Notes: a model not told the origin generated them from the sequence alone. Shown: positions 17,206 through 28,499, numbered from the stretch's first letter. The stretch is DNA of 64,000 nt from Streptomyces griseoflavus (GCF_014649995.1 NZ_BMUC01000004.1:99821-163820), one strand, 5' to 3'. Made by a program: numbers and translations.

Positions 17206-17844
17206 CTACTCGGGGGTTTCGTCGAGCGCGTGGCCCACGAGGGACAACAGGGTCTCGATGGCCGAGATCCGACGCCGCGCATCCATGATCATGACAGGTA
17301 TGTGGGCGGGGATCGTCAACGCGTCCCGTACGTCCTCGGCGTCGAACTGCTCACTGCCGTCGAAGTGGTTGACCGCGACGACGTACGGCAGTCCGCAGCT
17401 CTCGAAGTAGTCCAGCGCCGGCCAGCAGTCCTTCAGCCGCCGGGTGTCGGCCATGACGACGGCACCGATCGCGCCGCGCACCAGGTCGTCCCACATGAAC
17501 CAGAACCGCTGCTGCCCGGGGGTGCCGAAGAGGTAGAGCACCAGGTCGTCGTCGAGCGTGAGACGGCCGAAGTCCATGGCCACGGTGGTGGTGAGCTTGC
17601 CCGGCGTGGCGGTGAGGTCGTCGGTCTCCGCGCTCGCCTCGGTCATCAGCGCCTCGGTCTGCAGCGGCGTGATCTCCGAGACGGTGGTGACGAGCGTCGT
17701 CTTGCCGACGCCGAAACCTCCCGCCACCACTATCTTCGTGGCGATCGGGGCGCGGGTGGGGTCCGTCTGCCAGGGCAGCACGGGCTCGTCCTCTTCGACG
17801 AGCGGGGAGACACCGTGAGCGGCGTCAGAGACGGCGGAGTCCAC
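17206..17844 (-). CDS. Conservon GTP-binding protein (CvnD type)
   Basis: 212-residue Ras-like small GTPase. P-loop GGFGVGKTT near residue 42, switch region TTVAMDFGRLTLDDDLVLYL, and GTPGQQRFWFMW in place of DxxG. The NKxD-equivalent is NHFDGSEQF. CvnD proteins act with CvnA-C in a membrane-associated, GPCR-like signalling complex unique to actinobacteria. GTG start overlaps the DUF742 gene. All four conservon genes overlap, indicating stoichiometric translation. Confidence 0.92.
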   Translation of the reverse strand: MDSAVSDAAHGVSPLVEEDEPVLPWQTDPTRAPIATKIVVAGGFGVGKTTLVTTVSEITPLQTEALMTEASAETDDLTATPGKLTTTVAMDFGRLTLDDDLVLYLFGTPGQQRFWFMWDDLVRGAIGAVVMADTRRLKDCWPALDYFESCGLPYVVAVNHFDGSEQFDAEDVRDALTIPAHIPVMIMDARRRISAIETLLSLVGHALDETPE

Positions 17845-18256
17845 TCAGCACCCTTTCCAGCAGCGCGCGGTCCGGGCGGCCCGTGCCGTGGCCGGTTCCC
17901 GTTCCGTAGACACGGATCTTTCCCTGGTCCGCGAGGTCGCTCAGGAGCACGCGGACCACGCCGAGCGGCATCTTCAGCAGCGCGGCGATCTCGGCCACCG
18001 TGCGCATGCGGCGGCACAGTTCGACGATGGCGCGCATCTCCGGCATCACCCGGGAGGTGAGGCCGCCGCTCGTCAGCTCCTTGCGTTCCTCGGCGGCTTC
18101 GAGGGCGGCGGTGCCGGCCGTGGCGCCGACGATCGTCTCGACGAGGAGGACGTGACCGAAGCGGGTACGGCCGCCGGTGAGCGAGTAGGGCCGGACCCGG
18201 GCGGGTTTGCGGTCACCGCCGCGCACCGGCAGGTGTTTCCTGGACTTGCTGCTCAT
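17825..18256 (-). CDS. DUF742 winged-helix protein (CvnC type)
   Basis: 143 residues, the DUF742 component of the conservon. It has RPYSLTGGRTRFGHVLLVET near the N-terminus and a C-terminal winged-helix segment TVAEIAALLKMPLGVVRVLL. Its DNA-binding-like fold could make it the output element, though relatives are mostly studied as complex members. It overlaps both neighbours (ATGA with CvnB; 20 bp with CvnD). Confidence 0.92.
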   Translation of the reverse strand: MSSKSRKHLPVRGGDRKPARVRPYSLTGGRTRFGHVLLVETIVGATAGTAALEAAEERKELTSGGLTSRVMPEMRAIVELCRRMRTVAEIAALLKMPLGVVRVLLSDLADQGKIRVYGTGTGHGTGRPDRALLERVLSGLRRL

Positions 18257-18756
18257 CGGGGACTCCCGGTGGACTCGGTCTCCAGGTTCTGGCGCAGCTC
18301 GCTGCGGAGCTCAGGGGTCAGGACGTGACCGGCGCGGCCGACGAACAGGGCCATGTGGTACGCCACCACGCTCATGTCGCACTCGGCGGCGCCGTGCACG
18401 CCGAGCAGCGAGCCGTCGCTGATCGACATGACGAAGAGGCTGCCCTCGTCCATCGCGACCATCGTGTGCTTGACCGGGCCGGAGTCCATCAGCTTGGAGG
18501 CGCCGACGGTGAGGCTGCCGATGCCGGAGACGACGGTGGCGAGGTCGGCGGCCGAGCCGCGCGGTCCGCCGCGGGGGGCGCTGCGCGCGTCGCGGGCCTC
18601 CGAGTGGCGGTCGTCGTCGGAGGAGAGGAGCAGGAGCCCGTCGGAGGAGACCACCGCGACGGAGAGGATGCCGGGCACCTCCTCGACGAGGTTGGTCAGC
18701 AGCCAGTGCAGGTTGCGGGCCTCACTGCTCAGTCCGAAGGTACTGGGCGCGGTCAA
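18253..18756 (-). CDS. Roadblock/LC7 protein (CvnB type)
   Basis: 167 residues with a roadblock/LC7 domain: NLHWLLTNLVEEVPGILSVA, followed by VVSSDGLLLLSSD and VEMDEGS-like strands. These proteins act as activity modulators of small GTPases and dimerise. The TTG start at 18756 is read from the TTGA overlap with the sensor kinase stop; no other start fits the family N-terminus MTAPSTFGLSSEARN. Confidence 0.9.
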   Translation of the reverse strand: MTAPSTFGLSSEARNLHWLLTNLVEEVPGILSVAVVSSDGLLLLSSDDDRHSEARDARSAPRGGPRGSAADLATVVSGIGSLTVGASKLMDSGPVKHTMVAMDEGSLFVMSISDGSLLGVHGAAECDMSVVAYHMALFVGRAGHVLTPELRSELRQNLETESTGSPR

Positions 18757-21700
18757 CTGCTTGCCTCCTCGACGGTGCCCCCCGTGGCTTCTTCGGATGG
18801 TGTGCCGGTGCCGTCCGGCTCCGGGTGGCGGACGGCACGGGACCGCTCGGCGATCTCCGCCTCGACGTCCCGGCGGCCGGCGTCCGCCCCCTGGCGGAAC
18901 CCTCCCAGCCTGCGGCGCAGCGCCTCGGCGTCCACGGAGCCCGCACGGGGGCGCGGGGCGGCGACGGGGGCGCTGATCTTCGGCGTGCGCTTGGGCAGTC
19001 CCTTGGCGGTGACGGGTTCCTCGTCGGCGACGCGCGTGTGTTCCGCACCGCCGTCGCCCTCGGACACCGGCCGCCGCGGCAGCGCGTCCGCGCGGGGGGA
19101 CGGGGGGATGTCCCTCGCGCCCGGACGGCCGCCCTCGGCCCCGGCCGGCCGGGGAGCCACGGGGACCGCCTCGTCCCCGGGCCCGTGCCCGGTGCCGGGC
19201 CGTACGTCCTCGGCGGGCCGGGGATCGCCGGCGGCAGGCTCGGTCCCGAACCCGTGCCCGGCGTCCGGACGTGCGCTCCCGGACCCGGCGGGCCGGGAGA
19301 CTTCCGGAACCGGCACGTCCCCGGTCCGGTGGCCGGCGCCCGGACGCACGGCGTCGGCAGGCTGGGAAGCCCCGGTGGCCGGCTCGTCCCCGGCCCCGTG
19401 CCCGCTGCCCGGGCGCGTGGCCTCGACGTCCGGTCCGTCGCCGGGGACGGACGGGTACGCACCGGCCGTCCGCGTCCCGGCGCCCGGACGCACGGCGTCG
19501 GGTTCCTCGCCGCTCCCCTGGTCCCGGGTGGCTTCCGGACCGGCCGCGGTGGGCGGGGACGCGGGGTCGGCCGGTTCGGACTGCGCCGGGATCAGCAGTT
19601 CCATCGTCGTCTCGGCCGGCCGCTCGGGCGGGGCGCCCGCGCCCGCGACGCCGTCCGCCGGCTCGTCCACCCGGGGGTGAGCGACGGCCGCGTCGGCGGC
19701 ACGGTCCTCCGCGGGGTTCTCCACCCGCTCCGTCTCCGGTCCGCCCGCGCGTGCGGACGGGGCGGCGTCGGTGCCCTCCTGGTCGCGGGCGTCCCCGTGG
19801 GCCGGGACGGGACCGTCTTCACGGCCCGGCCTGGCGTCATCGGCACGGTCCTCCGTCGGGCCGTCCACCGGTACGTCCGCGCGCGTCGGGGCGGGCGTGC
19901 CGGGGAGTCCCGGCGTGGCGGCGTCCCCCTGGGCCGGGGCGGGGCCGTCGGAGGGGACCGGCTCGTCCGCGCCGTCGGCGGCGGCGCCCGCGGGGCTGAC
20001 CGGCGGTGCTTCCCCGCCGGCCGGGGCCGCGTCGTCCACCGCCTTCTCCGCGAGGGCGACCAGCGGGTCGCCGGACTCGGTGCGGCCGTGCAGGACGTTG
20101 GAGTTGGCCTCGGCGTCCGCGCCGGGCAGGGACACGGCGTGGGGGGCGCCGGGGACCGAGGCCGGGACGGCGGTGGGGGTGGCGGGGGCCAGCAGGGGGT
20201 CCGGCAGGACGACGACCGCCGCGATGCCGCCCTGCTTCTGCTCGCGCAGCCGGACCCGGACACCGTGCCGGTGGGCGAGCCGGGCCACGACGTACAGGCC
20301 GAGGCCCAGACCGTCCTCGCCCTCCGTGTCGTACGTGGTCTGCGGGTCGAAGTCGGACAGGCGGGCGTTGAGCCGTTCCAGCCGGTCGGCCGCCATGCCG
20401 ATGCCCTCGTCCTGGACGGAGAGCATGACCTCGCCGTTCTCCAGCAGCCAGCCGGACACCTCGACGGGCAGGTCGGGCGGGGAGAACGAGGTGGCGTTCT
20501 CCAGCAGTTCGGCGAGCAGGTGGGACAGGTCGTCCGCCGCGAACCCGGCGATGTGCGCGTGCGGCGGCAGCGCGGCGATCCGGACCCGTTCGTACCGCTC
20601 GATCTCGCTGACCGCGGCCCGTACGACGTCGACGAGCGGGACCGGGCCGGCCGTGTGCCGGCCCTGCTCGGTACCGGCGAGGACGAGGAGGTTCTCGCTG
20701 TGCCGGCGCATGACGGTGGCGAAGTGGTCGAGCTTGAAGAGGGTGGCGAGCCGCTCGGGATCGTCCTCGCGCTCCTCCAGTCCCTCGATGACGCCGAGCT
20801 GACGCTCCACCAGCCCGAGGGTGCGCAGGGCGAGATTGACGAAGGTGCCGCCGATGCCGGCGCGCAGCCGCTCCAGGTGGGCGGCCGACTCGGCGAGTTC
20901 GGTGCGCAGTTCCTCGCGGGCGTCGGCCATCTTCTGCCGCTGGCCGACGAGGTGCTTGCGGTCGGCCTCCAGGGTGGCGATCCGCTCGGCGAGCTGGGCG
21001 GCGTGCGCGTGCAGGGCGTTGACGGAGCGCACGACCTGGGCGAACTCGTCGTTGCGGCCGGTGAAGGCGACCGGTTCCTGGCTGCTGGGGTCCTCCGCCT
21101 CGGCGAGGCGGGCCGAGCCGCGGCGCAGCACGGACAGCGGGCGGGTGAGGGTGCGGGCCATCGCCGTGGCGACGCCGACGGCGAGCAGCATCAGGGCGCC
21201 GAGGACGGCGATGCGGATCTCCAGCTCGGTGACGTCGTCGTCGCGGAGCTGGGCGAGGTCCTTGGTGCGCTGGTCGAAGAGCGCGAACTCCACTCCGCGC
21301 ATCGTCTCGATCCGGGCGGTGAGCGCGGCCCGCAGCTTCTTGGTGCTGGTGTCGAGTTCGGAGTCGGAGAGGGTCGGCTTGTCGGTGAGGCGCGCGAGGT
21401 ACTTCTCCGCGGAGTCGACCTCGGGGCCGTTGACCGTGGCGTCGTAGGAGGCGCGGGCGCTCTGCGGCGCGGCCTCGCGGAACTCGGCGAGGGCCGCGTC
21501 GGAGCGCAGCCGGGCCTGGAGCGCGGCGGCGGTCAGTTCGTCGCGCCGCTCGCCGTCGGCGTCAGAGGTGGACGTGGTGGGCAGGCCGGTGATCGGGTCG
21601 ATCACGGTCTCGGTGCCGCGCGGCACCGAGAGCGCGGCGAGCAGCAGTCCGCGGGTGGCGGCGGCCTGCTGGACGGCGGCGTCCAGTTCGGCGAAGGCGT

Positions 21701-22271
21701 GGGCTCCGGAGCCGGCCCGCGGCGGGGTCCGCTCGGCGAGCTGTCCGGCCAGCCGGTGGAGCTGGGTGATGGCGGTGGAGTACGCCTGATGCGCTTCGAG
21801 CGCGCCGCTCTTCCCCGTGAGCGCCGCTCTGCGTACGGCCGCGACGGCGTCGAGCTCCTCGCGCAGCGCCTCCGAGGTGTCGGTGTCGGCGCGCAGCTCC
21901 TCGACCTGCCGGTCGACCCGGGCGCTGTGCTCCTCGGAGGGCGCCTCGGACTCGGGGCGGCCCGCCGCGATGTAGGGGATGACCTCGTCGCGCTCGTCGG
22001 CGAGGGAGTGGGCGAGCGCGAGGGCGTCCTGGGTCCGCTCGGCGAGCGTCACCAGGTTCTGGGAGTCGTTGAGCTGCCCGGAGGCGGCGATCACGGAGGG
22101 TGCCCCGGCTCCGGCTATCGCGGCGGCCACCACGGCCACGGCGACGATGAGCCGGTTGCGCACGTGGGTGGGGCGGCCCCTGCCGACGGTGGGCTTCTGC
22201 TCCGCGTCCCCCGCGGGGGCCGTCTGCTTGCCTTTGCGACGAGGCCGCGTCTTCTGCACCGGTGCTCGCAT
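18753..22271 (-). CDS. Conservon sensor histidine kinase (CvnA type)
   Basis: 1172-residue membrane kinase. It has a short basic N-terminus, a transmembrane helix (about 40-60), a nitrate-sensing-type helical extracellular domain to about 345, a second transmembrane helix (VLGALMLLAVGVATAMA), HAMP, a dimerisation coil, and an ATPase domain with N-box ELLENATSFSPP and G-box GEDGLGLGLYVVARL. There is no obvious phosphoacceptor-His box, as in other CvnA. The last ~450 residues are an acidic, Pro-rich disordered tail with degenerate repeats. ATG 22271 is chosen because the upstream 65 codons are unlike the family. First gene of the conservon operon. Confidence 0.92.
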   Translation of the reverse strand: MRAPVQKTRPRRKGKQTAPAGDAEQKPTVGRGRPTHVRNRLIVAVAVVAAAIAGAGAPSVIAASGQLNDSQNLVTLAERTQDALALAHSLADERDEVIPYIAAGRPESEAPSEEHSARVDRQVEELRADTDTSEALREELDAVAAVRRAALTGKSGALEAHQAYSTAITQLHRLAGQLAERTPPRAGSGAHAFAELDAAVQQAAATRGLLLAALSVPRGTETVIDPITGLPTTSTSDADGERRDELTAAALQARLRSDAALAEFREAAPQSARASYDATVNGPEVDSAEKYLARLTDKPTLSDSELDTSTKKLRAALTARIETMRGVEFALFDQRTKDLAQLRDDDVTELEIRIAVLGALMLLAVGVATAMARTLTRPLSVLRRGSARLAEAEDPSSQEPVAFTGRNDEFAQVVRSVNALHAHAAQLAERIATLEADRKHLVGQRQKMADAREELRTELAESAAHLERLRAGIGGTFVNLALRTLGLVERQLGVIEGLEEREDDPERLATLFKLDHFATVMRRHSENLLVLAGTEQGRHTAGPVPLVDVVRAAVSEIERYERVRIAALPPHAHIAGFAADDLSHLLAELLENATSFSPPDLPVEVSGWLLENGEVMLSVQDEGIGMAADRLERLNARLSDFDPQTTYDTEGEDGLGLGLYVVARLAHRHGVRVRLREQKQGGIAAVVVLPDPLLAPATPTAVPASVPGAPHAVSLPGADAEANSNVLHGRTESGDPLVALAEKAVDDAAPAGGEAPPVSPAGAAADGADEPVPSDGPAPAQGDAATPGLPGTPAPTRADVPVDGPTEDRADDARPGREDGPVPAHGDARDQEGTDAAPSARAGGPETERVENPAEDRAADAAVAHPRVDEPADGVAGAGAPPERPAETTMELLIPAQSEPADPASPPTAAGPEATRDQGSGEEPDAVRPGAGTRTAGAYPSVPGDGPDVEATRPGSGHGAGDEPATGASQPADAVRPGAGHRTGDVPVPEVSRPAGSGSARPDAGHGFGTEPAAGDPRPAEDVRPGTGHGPGDEAVPVAPRPAGAEGGRPGARDIPPSPRADALPRRPVSEGDGGAEHTRVADEEPVTAKGLPKRTPKISAPVAAPRPRAGSVDAEALRRRLGGFRQGADAGRRDVEAEIAERSRAVRHPEPDGTGTPSEEATGGTVEEASS

Positions 22272-22666
22272 TCCTGACTCGTGTACCCGTGGGCCCGGGT
22301 GACGCTCCGTCAACGGGTGCGGGCGGTCACCCCGAGCGGCTGAGCGCGCTCGGGCAGCGAGGCGCCCCCATCGCTCCCCGACCCTCCCAGTGCCCGTGGA
22401 CAGTGGATGCGCATCACCTGACCCGCCACTCGAAGGAGTGAACCCCGGAGGTGAGTTGGGGAGCAAGTTGCGTCGCGTCGCACAGCCGTCGGGCGCGGCA
22501 GGCCGGTTGGACGTCTGCGGCGGGCGGTGGCAATATTCGCCGCCACGCCTTCCCGGAGTGCTTCATTACGTCCCAAACCAGGCGGCTGACCTGCGCGGCT
22601 GTAGGGATCCGGCAACCATTGCCGGTCTGGTGCGGCCTTTGTGGAGAGCTCGTGCAGACTGGCCGG
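22272..22666. other. Divergent intergenic region between CvnA and PP2C genes
   Basis: 395 bp without a supportable gene. It should hold the promoters of the conservon and of the phosphatase gene. The only clear structure is a 7-bp perfect inverted repeat, CCGGCAACCATTGCCGG (22609-22625), about 40 bp before the phosphatase start. That is a possible operator or small hairpin. Confidence 0.5.
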
Positions 22667-23461
22667 ATGCGTACGGAGCTTGTTTCGGAACCCGGTGATC
22701 CGGACCGCCCCAACGAGGACTTCGCGGCCGTCGCGCTCCCCGCCTCCGGGCAGGGCGGCTCGCTCGTGGTACTGGACGGGGTGACGCCGCCGGGCGACGG
22801 GGGCGGCTGTCTGCATTCGGTGCCGTGGTTCACCTCCCGGCTGGGCGGCGCGCTGACCGAACTGGCCGTTTCCCTGCCGGATGTCCCCCTCGCCCGGGCG
22901 CTGTCCCTCGCCCTCGCGCGTACCGCCGAGGGCCACGCGGCAACCTGTGACCTTTCTCACCCTCGTACGCCCCAGGCAACGGTGGTGCTGGCCCGCTGGT
23001 CACCCGTCTCGGTGGAGTACCTGGTGCTGTCCGACTCGGTGCTGCTCGTCGAGGCCCCGGACGGGGTGGTCACCCCGCTCCTCGACGACCGGCTGGACCG
23101 GCTGCCGCGCTCGGCCCTGGCCAGTCACGCCGTGGTGGACGGCACGCTGCGTAACAGGGAGGGCGGCTTCTTCACCGCGGCGGCGGACCCCGCGGTGTCC
23201 TCCCGGGCGGTCACCGGTTCGCTGCCGCGCGGCGAGGTGCGCACCCTGACAGCGCTGACCGACGGCGCGGCCCGCTGGGTGGAGAGGTTCCACCAGGGCG
23301 ACTGGGCGGACTGCCTCGCCCTGGTCCGCGCGGACGGGCCGCGGTCCCTAGTGGACCGCGTACGGGCCCTGGAGCGGGCGGACGCCGACGGGGAGGCGCC
23401 GCGGCGGGGCAAGACGCACGACGACGCGACGGTGGTCCACGTGGAGTTGGCGCCCCGCTAG
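22667..23461 (+). CDS. PP2C-like protein phosphatase domain protein
   Basis: 264 residues. The pattern NEDFAAV, SLVVLDGVTPPG, ATVVLARW and a C-terminal KTHDDATVVHVEL matches the acidic metal-binding motifs of PP2C-type Ser/Thr phosphatases (ED, DG, DG and DD positions). It is short and divergent, without membrane segments. Start ATG 22667. The frame stays open upstream to 22451, but that part is unlike the family. Substrate unknown. It faces the conservon across a 395-bp spacer. Confidence 0.72.
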   Translation: MRTELVSEPGDPDRPNEDFAAVALPASGQGGSLVVLDGVTPPGDGGGCLHSVPWFTSRLGGALTELAVSLPDVPLARALSLALARTAEGHAATCDLSHPRTPQATVVLARWSPVSVEYLVLSDSVLLVEAPDGVVTPLLDDRLDRLPRSALASHAVVDGTLRNREGGFFTAAADPAVSSRAVTGSLPRGEVRTLTALTDGAARWVERFHQGDWADCLALVRADGPRSLVDRVRALERADADGEAPRRGKTHDDATVVHVELAPR

Positions 23462-23471
23462 CGGCACCGCG

Positions 23472-23492
23472 TGACCGTGCCGCGCACGGTCA
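23472..23492. terminator. Short hairpin between convergent PP2C and MarR genes
   Basis: TGACCGTG (23472-23479) pairs with CACGGTCA (23485-23492) around a 5-nt loop. It lies in the 28-bp gap and overlaps the MarR stop, so it could terminate either transcript. No U-tract, as usual in Streptomyces. Confidence 0.4.
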
Positions 23493-23984
23493 TCTCTCCG
23501 TCCCCCGGTTCAGCTGGTTCAGCAGCCGGGCGAGTTCGGTGACCTCCGCCGGGTCCCAGTCGGCGAGCCGGCCGGCGTACCGCGCGCGGCGGGCCTCACG
23601 GACCACGCCCACCCGCCGCCGCCCCTCCTCGGTGAGGGCGACCAGCCAGGCGCGGCCGTCCGCGGGGTCCGGCTCGCGGCCGACGAGGCCGAGCTCCTCC
23701 AGCGCGCGCAGCTGGCGGGACATCGTCGCCTTGCCGACGCCGATGTAGCCGGCGAGCTCGGTCGCCCGCTGCCGGCCGCACTCATCCAGACGGACCAGCA
23801 ACCCGTAGGCGGACGGTTCGAGGTCGGGGTGGACCGCGCGGGCCATCTCCCCCTGGCTGGCCCGGGCACGCCGCAGCAGGACGGTCAACTCGCGTTCCAG
23901 CGCGAGGAATCCGGGCTGTTCCACATCGGGCTCGGGACCCGGGGAGGTGGCCGGGTCGCCGCCGCCGTTTCCGTTGTCGTGCAC
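23490..23984 (-). CDS. MarR-family transcriptional regulator
   Basis: 164 residues with the winged helix of MarR: ATELAGYIGVGKATMSRQLRALEELGLVGR, then the DGRAWLVALTEEG wing. GTG start 23984 with GGGGCAG upstream. The frame remains open far upstream, but that sequence has no family match. Divergent from the lysozyme gene, so the 252-bp spacer with its strong inverted repeat may hold its operator. Confidence 0.85.
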   Translation of the reverse strand: MHDNGNGGGDPATSPGPEPDVEQPGFLALERELTVLLRRARASQGEMARAVHPDLEPSAYGLLVRLDECGRQRATELAGYIGVGKATMSRQLRALEELGLVGREPDPADGRAWLVALTEEGRRRVGVVREARRARYAGRLADWDPAEVTELARLLNQLNRGTER

Positions 23985-24180
23985 GTCTGCCCCTGCCTCG
24001 GTCCTGCCGTTCGATGCGTGTCCCGCCAAGTGGCGACGTCGCCGCGGCTCCACCAGTATTTCGCAGGCGTAGACCAACGGCAGCCGGGGGCACCTCCCAC
24101 GCCTTTCAGGCAGGGGGGGGCAGGCAGCTCCGCCCGTCGCCGTGATCCGCGCGCGCCCTGTCCCCGTGGCCTGCCCGCCA

Positions 24181-24205
24181 CCCGGGACGTGGGTCACGTC
24201 CCGGG
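24181..24205. promoter_or_regulatory. Perfect 11-bp inverted repeat before the lysozyme gene
   Basis: CCCGGGACGTG (24181-24191) and CACGTCCCGGG (24195-24205) form a perfect 11-bp inverted repeat around GGT. It lies 31 bp before the ATG of the GH25 gene. It could be a regulator site (the divergent MarR is a candidate) or a transcribed hairpin in the leader. Confidence 0.5.
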
Positions 24206-24236
24206 TTCGCCCCCGCCGACCTTCCGGAGATGCGTC

Positions 24237-25061
24237 ATGCCTGTGCACAGATCCCGCCTCACCCGTGTGTCCGCGCTCTCGGCCGCCGGAGCGGTCCTGC
24301 TCGCGCTCCTCACCCTCCCCGGCACGGCCGCCGCGGACGGGTCCTCGCCCACGCTTCCGCCGCGCGGCTCCGCCCACATGGGCATGGGCGTCGTCGCCCA
24401 CGACGGCCAGGGCGGCCTCCCCACCGCCCGCTCCACCCAGACGGAGGGCGTGGACGTCTCCAGCCACCAGGGCAACGTGGCCTGGCCGACCCTGTGGAAC
24501 AGCGGGGTCCGGTGGGCCTACGCCAAGGCCACGGAGGGCACGTACTACACCAACCCGTACCACTCCCAGCAGTACGGCGGCTCCTACGACGTCGGCATGA
24601 TCCGCGGCGCGTACCACTTCGGGACACCCGACACCGCGAGCGGCGCCGCCCAGGCCGACTACTTCGTGGACCGCGGCGGCGCCTGGTCCGCCGACGGACG
24701 GACCCTGCCGGGCGTGCTGGACATCGAGTGGAACCCGTACGGCGACGACTGCTACGGCAAGTCCCCGTCCTCGATGGTGAGCTGGATCCGCGACTTCCTG
24801 GACCAGTACCGGGCGCGCACCGGCCGTGACGCCGTCATCTACACGGCGACCAGCTGGTGGAAGCAGTGCACCGGCAACTACTCCGGCTTCGCCTCCACCA
24901 CTCCCCTGTGGGTGGCCCGGTACGCCTCCACCGTGGGCGAACTGCCCGCCGGCTGGAGCACGTACACGATGTGGCAGTACACCTCGACCGGTCCGACCGT
25001 CGGCGACCACGACCGCTTCAACGGCACCCTCGACCGGCTGGCCGCCTTCGCGGCCGGCTGA
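24237..25061 (+). CDS. Secreted GH25 lysozyme (N,O-diacetylmuramidase type)
   Basis: 274 residues with a Sec signal peptide (cleavage near TAAA-DG, residue ~34). The GH25 domain starts at EGVDVSSHQGNVAWP (first catalytic-site Asp). It continues through YAKATEGTYYTNP and GAYHF and has the catalytic LPGVLDIEWN, ending with the TMWQYTS strand. It is similar in length to Streptomyces cellosyl and lysozyme M1. It hydrolyses the muramyl-glucosaminyl bond of peptidoglycan outside the cell. ATG 24237 with CCGGAGA upstream. Confidence 0.93.
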   Translation: MPVHRSRLTRVSALSAAGAVLLALLTLPGTAAADGSSPTLPPRGSAHMGMGVVAHDGQGGLPTARSTQTEGVDVSSHQGNVAWPTLWNSGVRWAYAKATEGTYYTNPYHSQQYGGSYDVGMIRGAYHFGTPDTASGAAQADYFVDRGGAWSADGRTLPGVLDIEWNPYGDDCYGKSPSSMVSWIRDFLDQYRARTGRDAVIYTATSWWKQCTGNYSGFASTTPLWVARYASTVGELPAGWSTYTMWQYTSTGPTVGDHDRFNGTLDRLAAFAAG

Positions 25062-25082
25062 CCGGCCCGCGGGCACGGAGAA

Positions 25083-25112
25083 GGCCCGGGTCTCCCTCAC
25101 GGGACCCGGGCC
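25083..25112. terminator. Bidirectional terminator between lysozyme and lon
   Basis: GGCCCGGGTC (25083-25092) pairs with GACCCGGGCC (25103-25112) around a 10-nt loop, in the 56-bp gap between convergent genes. Confidence 0.75.
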
Positions 25113-25117
25113 CTCCG

Positions 25118-27532
<2,415 letters not shown>

Positions 27533-27553
27533 GATCTCCCCTTCGGCAGTCAA

Positions 27554-27574
27554 GTTGAGCTATGCCGACTCAAT
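27554..27574 (-). promoter_or_regulatory. HAIR-like HspR operator of lon
   Basis: TTGAGC-N7-ACTCAA at 27555-27573 on the plus strand reads TTGAGT-N7-GCTCAA toward lon. It matches the HAIR consensus CTTGAGT-N7-ACTCAAG in the core of both arms. HspR repression of lon through HAIR is known in Streptomyces. The site is 22 bp before the lon start, overlapping the expected transcription start. Confidence 0.8.
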
Positions 27575-27684
27575 GCAGGGGAGCCGCCGAATGTTCCCGG
27601 GGCCGCGTTCGCTCTGAGCGATCATCGTTCGGGGGTCCTCGAACCCCCCGGCCGCGGCGGAACGGGAGCTGCCAGGATGAACGC

Positions 27685-28374
27685 ATGTCCACCCCGTACG
27701 GCATTCCCGAACCTCCCGAAGTCCTGGACCGCCGGGAAGGACCGTTCGGCGAGGTCGTGCTGCGCAGGCACGGCGACCTGCTGCAGATCATCGCCAACGG
27801 CTGCTTCCTGATGGACACCTCCGACGGCCGCTCGGAGCGGCGGCTGGTCGACGCCGCCCTGGCCGCCCTCGACGCCCGCGTGCCGGACCCCCGGGTGCTG
27901 ATCGGCGGGCTCGGGGTGGGCTTCTCGCTCGCCCACGCGGCGGGGCAGCCCCGGTGGGGACGGATCACCGTGGTGGAACGCGAGCCGGCCGTCATCGAGT
28001 GGCACCGCGCGGGGCCGCTGTCCGCCCTCTCCGCGCAGGCCCTCGCCGACCCCCGCACGCGGATCGTCGAGACGGACCTCGTCGCCTACGTCGATGAGAC
28101 GTCCGACACGTTCGACGCGCTGTGCCTCGATATCGACAACGGGCCCGACTGGACCGTCACCGAGGACAACGAGGGGCTCTATTCACAGGCCGGACTCACG
28201 GCCTGCGCACGGGTGTTGAATCCGGGCGGGGTGCTCGCCCTCTGGTCCGCGAGGCCGTCCCCGGAATTCGAGGGAACCTTGCGGAATGCCGGGTTCCGGC
28301 AGGTGCGTACCGAAGAGATCCCCGTTGCCCGGGGCGTTCCGGACGTCGTCCACATCGGCGTCCGCCCTGGATAG
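27685..28374 (+). CDS. Spermidine-synthase-like methyltransferase-fold protein
   Basis: 229 residues with a Rossmann fold: VLIGGLGVGFSLAHA (motif I-like), ITVVEREPAVIEWHR (acidic strand end), FDALCLDIDNGPDW and VLNPGGVLALWSA. It resembles the spermidine synthase-like family without the aminopropyl-transfer signature, so it is probably a small-molecule enzyme rather than a true SpeE. Divergent from lon (153 bp). ATG 27685 with CCAGGA upstream. Confidence 0.75.
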   Translation: MSTPYGIPEPPEVLDRREGPFGEVVLRRHGDLLQIIANGCFLMDTSDGRSERRLVDAALAALDARVPDPRVLIGGLGVGFSLAHAAGQPRWGRITVVEREPAVIEWHRAGPLSALSAQALADPRTRIVETDLVAYVDETSDTFDALCLDIDNGPDWTVTEDNEGLYSQAGLTACARVLNPGGVLALWSARPSPEFEGTLRNAGFRQVRTEEIPVARGVPDVVHIGVRPG

Positions 28375-28499
28375 CAAAGCCGAGGTGCATCCCCGTACGC
28401 TGCTGCCCTGACAAGGATCATTCAAGCGTCAATCGCAGCGATGCGCAGACGACGGATCACCCCACGGATTCCGGAAAAAGCACACCTCAGGGGCGGGCG

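Noticed and set aside
15544-18060. 838-codon plus-strand frame
   Set aside because: Composition is typical of antisense to GC-rich genes; it covers the StyA-like and conservon genes, which are well supported.
18825-22277. 1150-codon plus-strand frame
   Set aside because: Shadow of the CvnA kinase; no domain recognisable.
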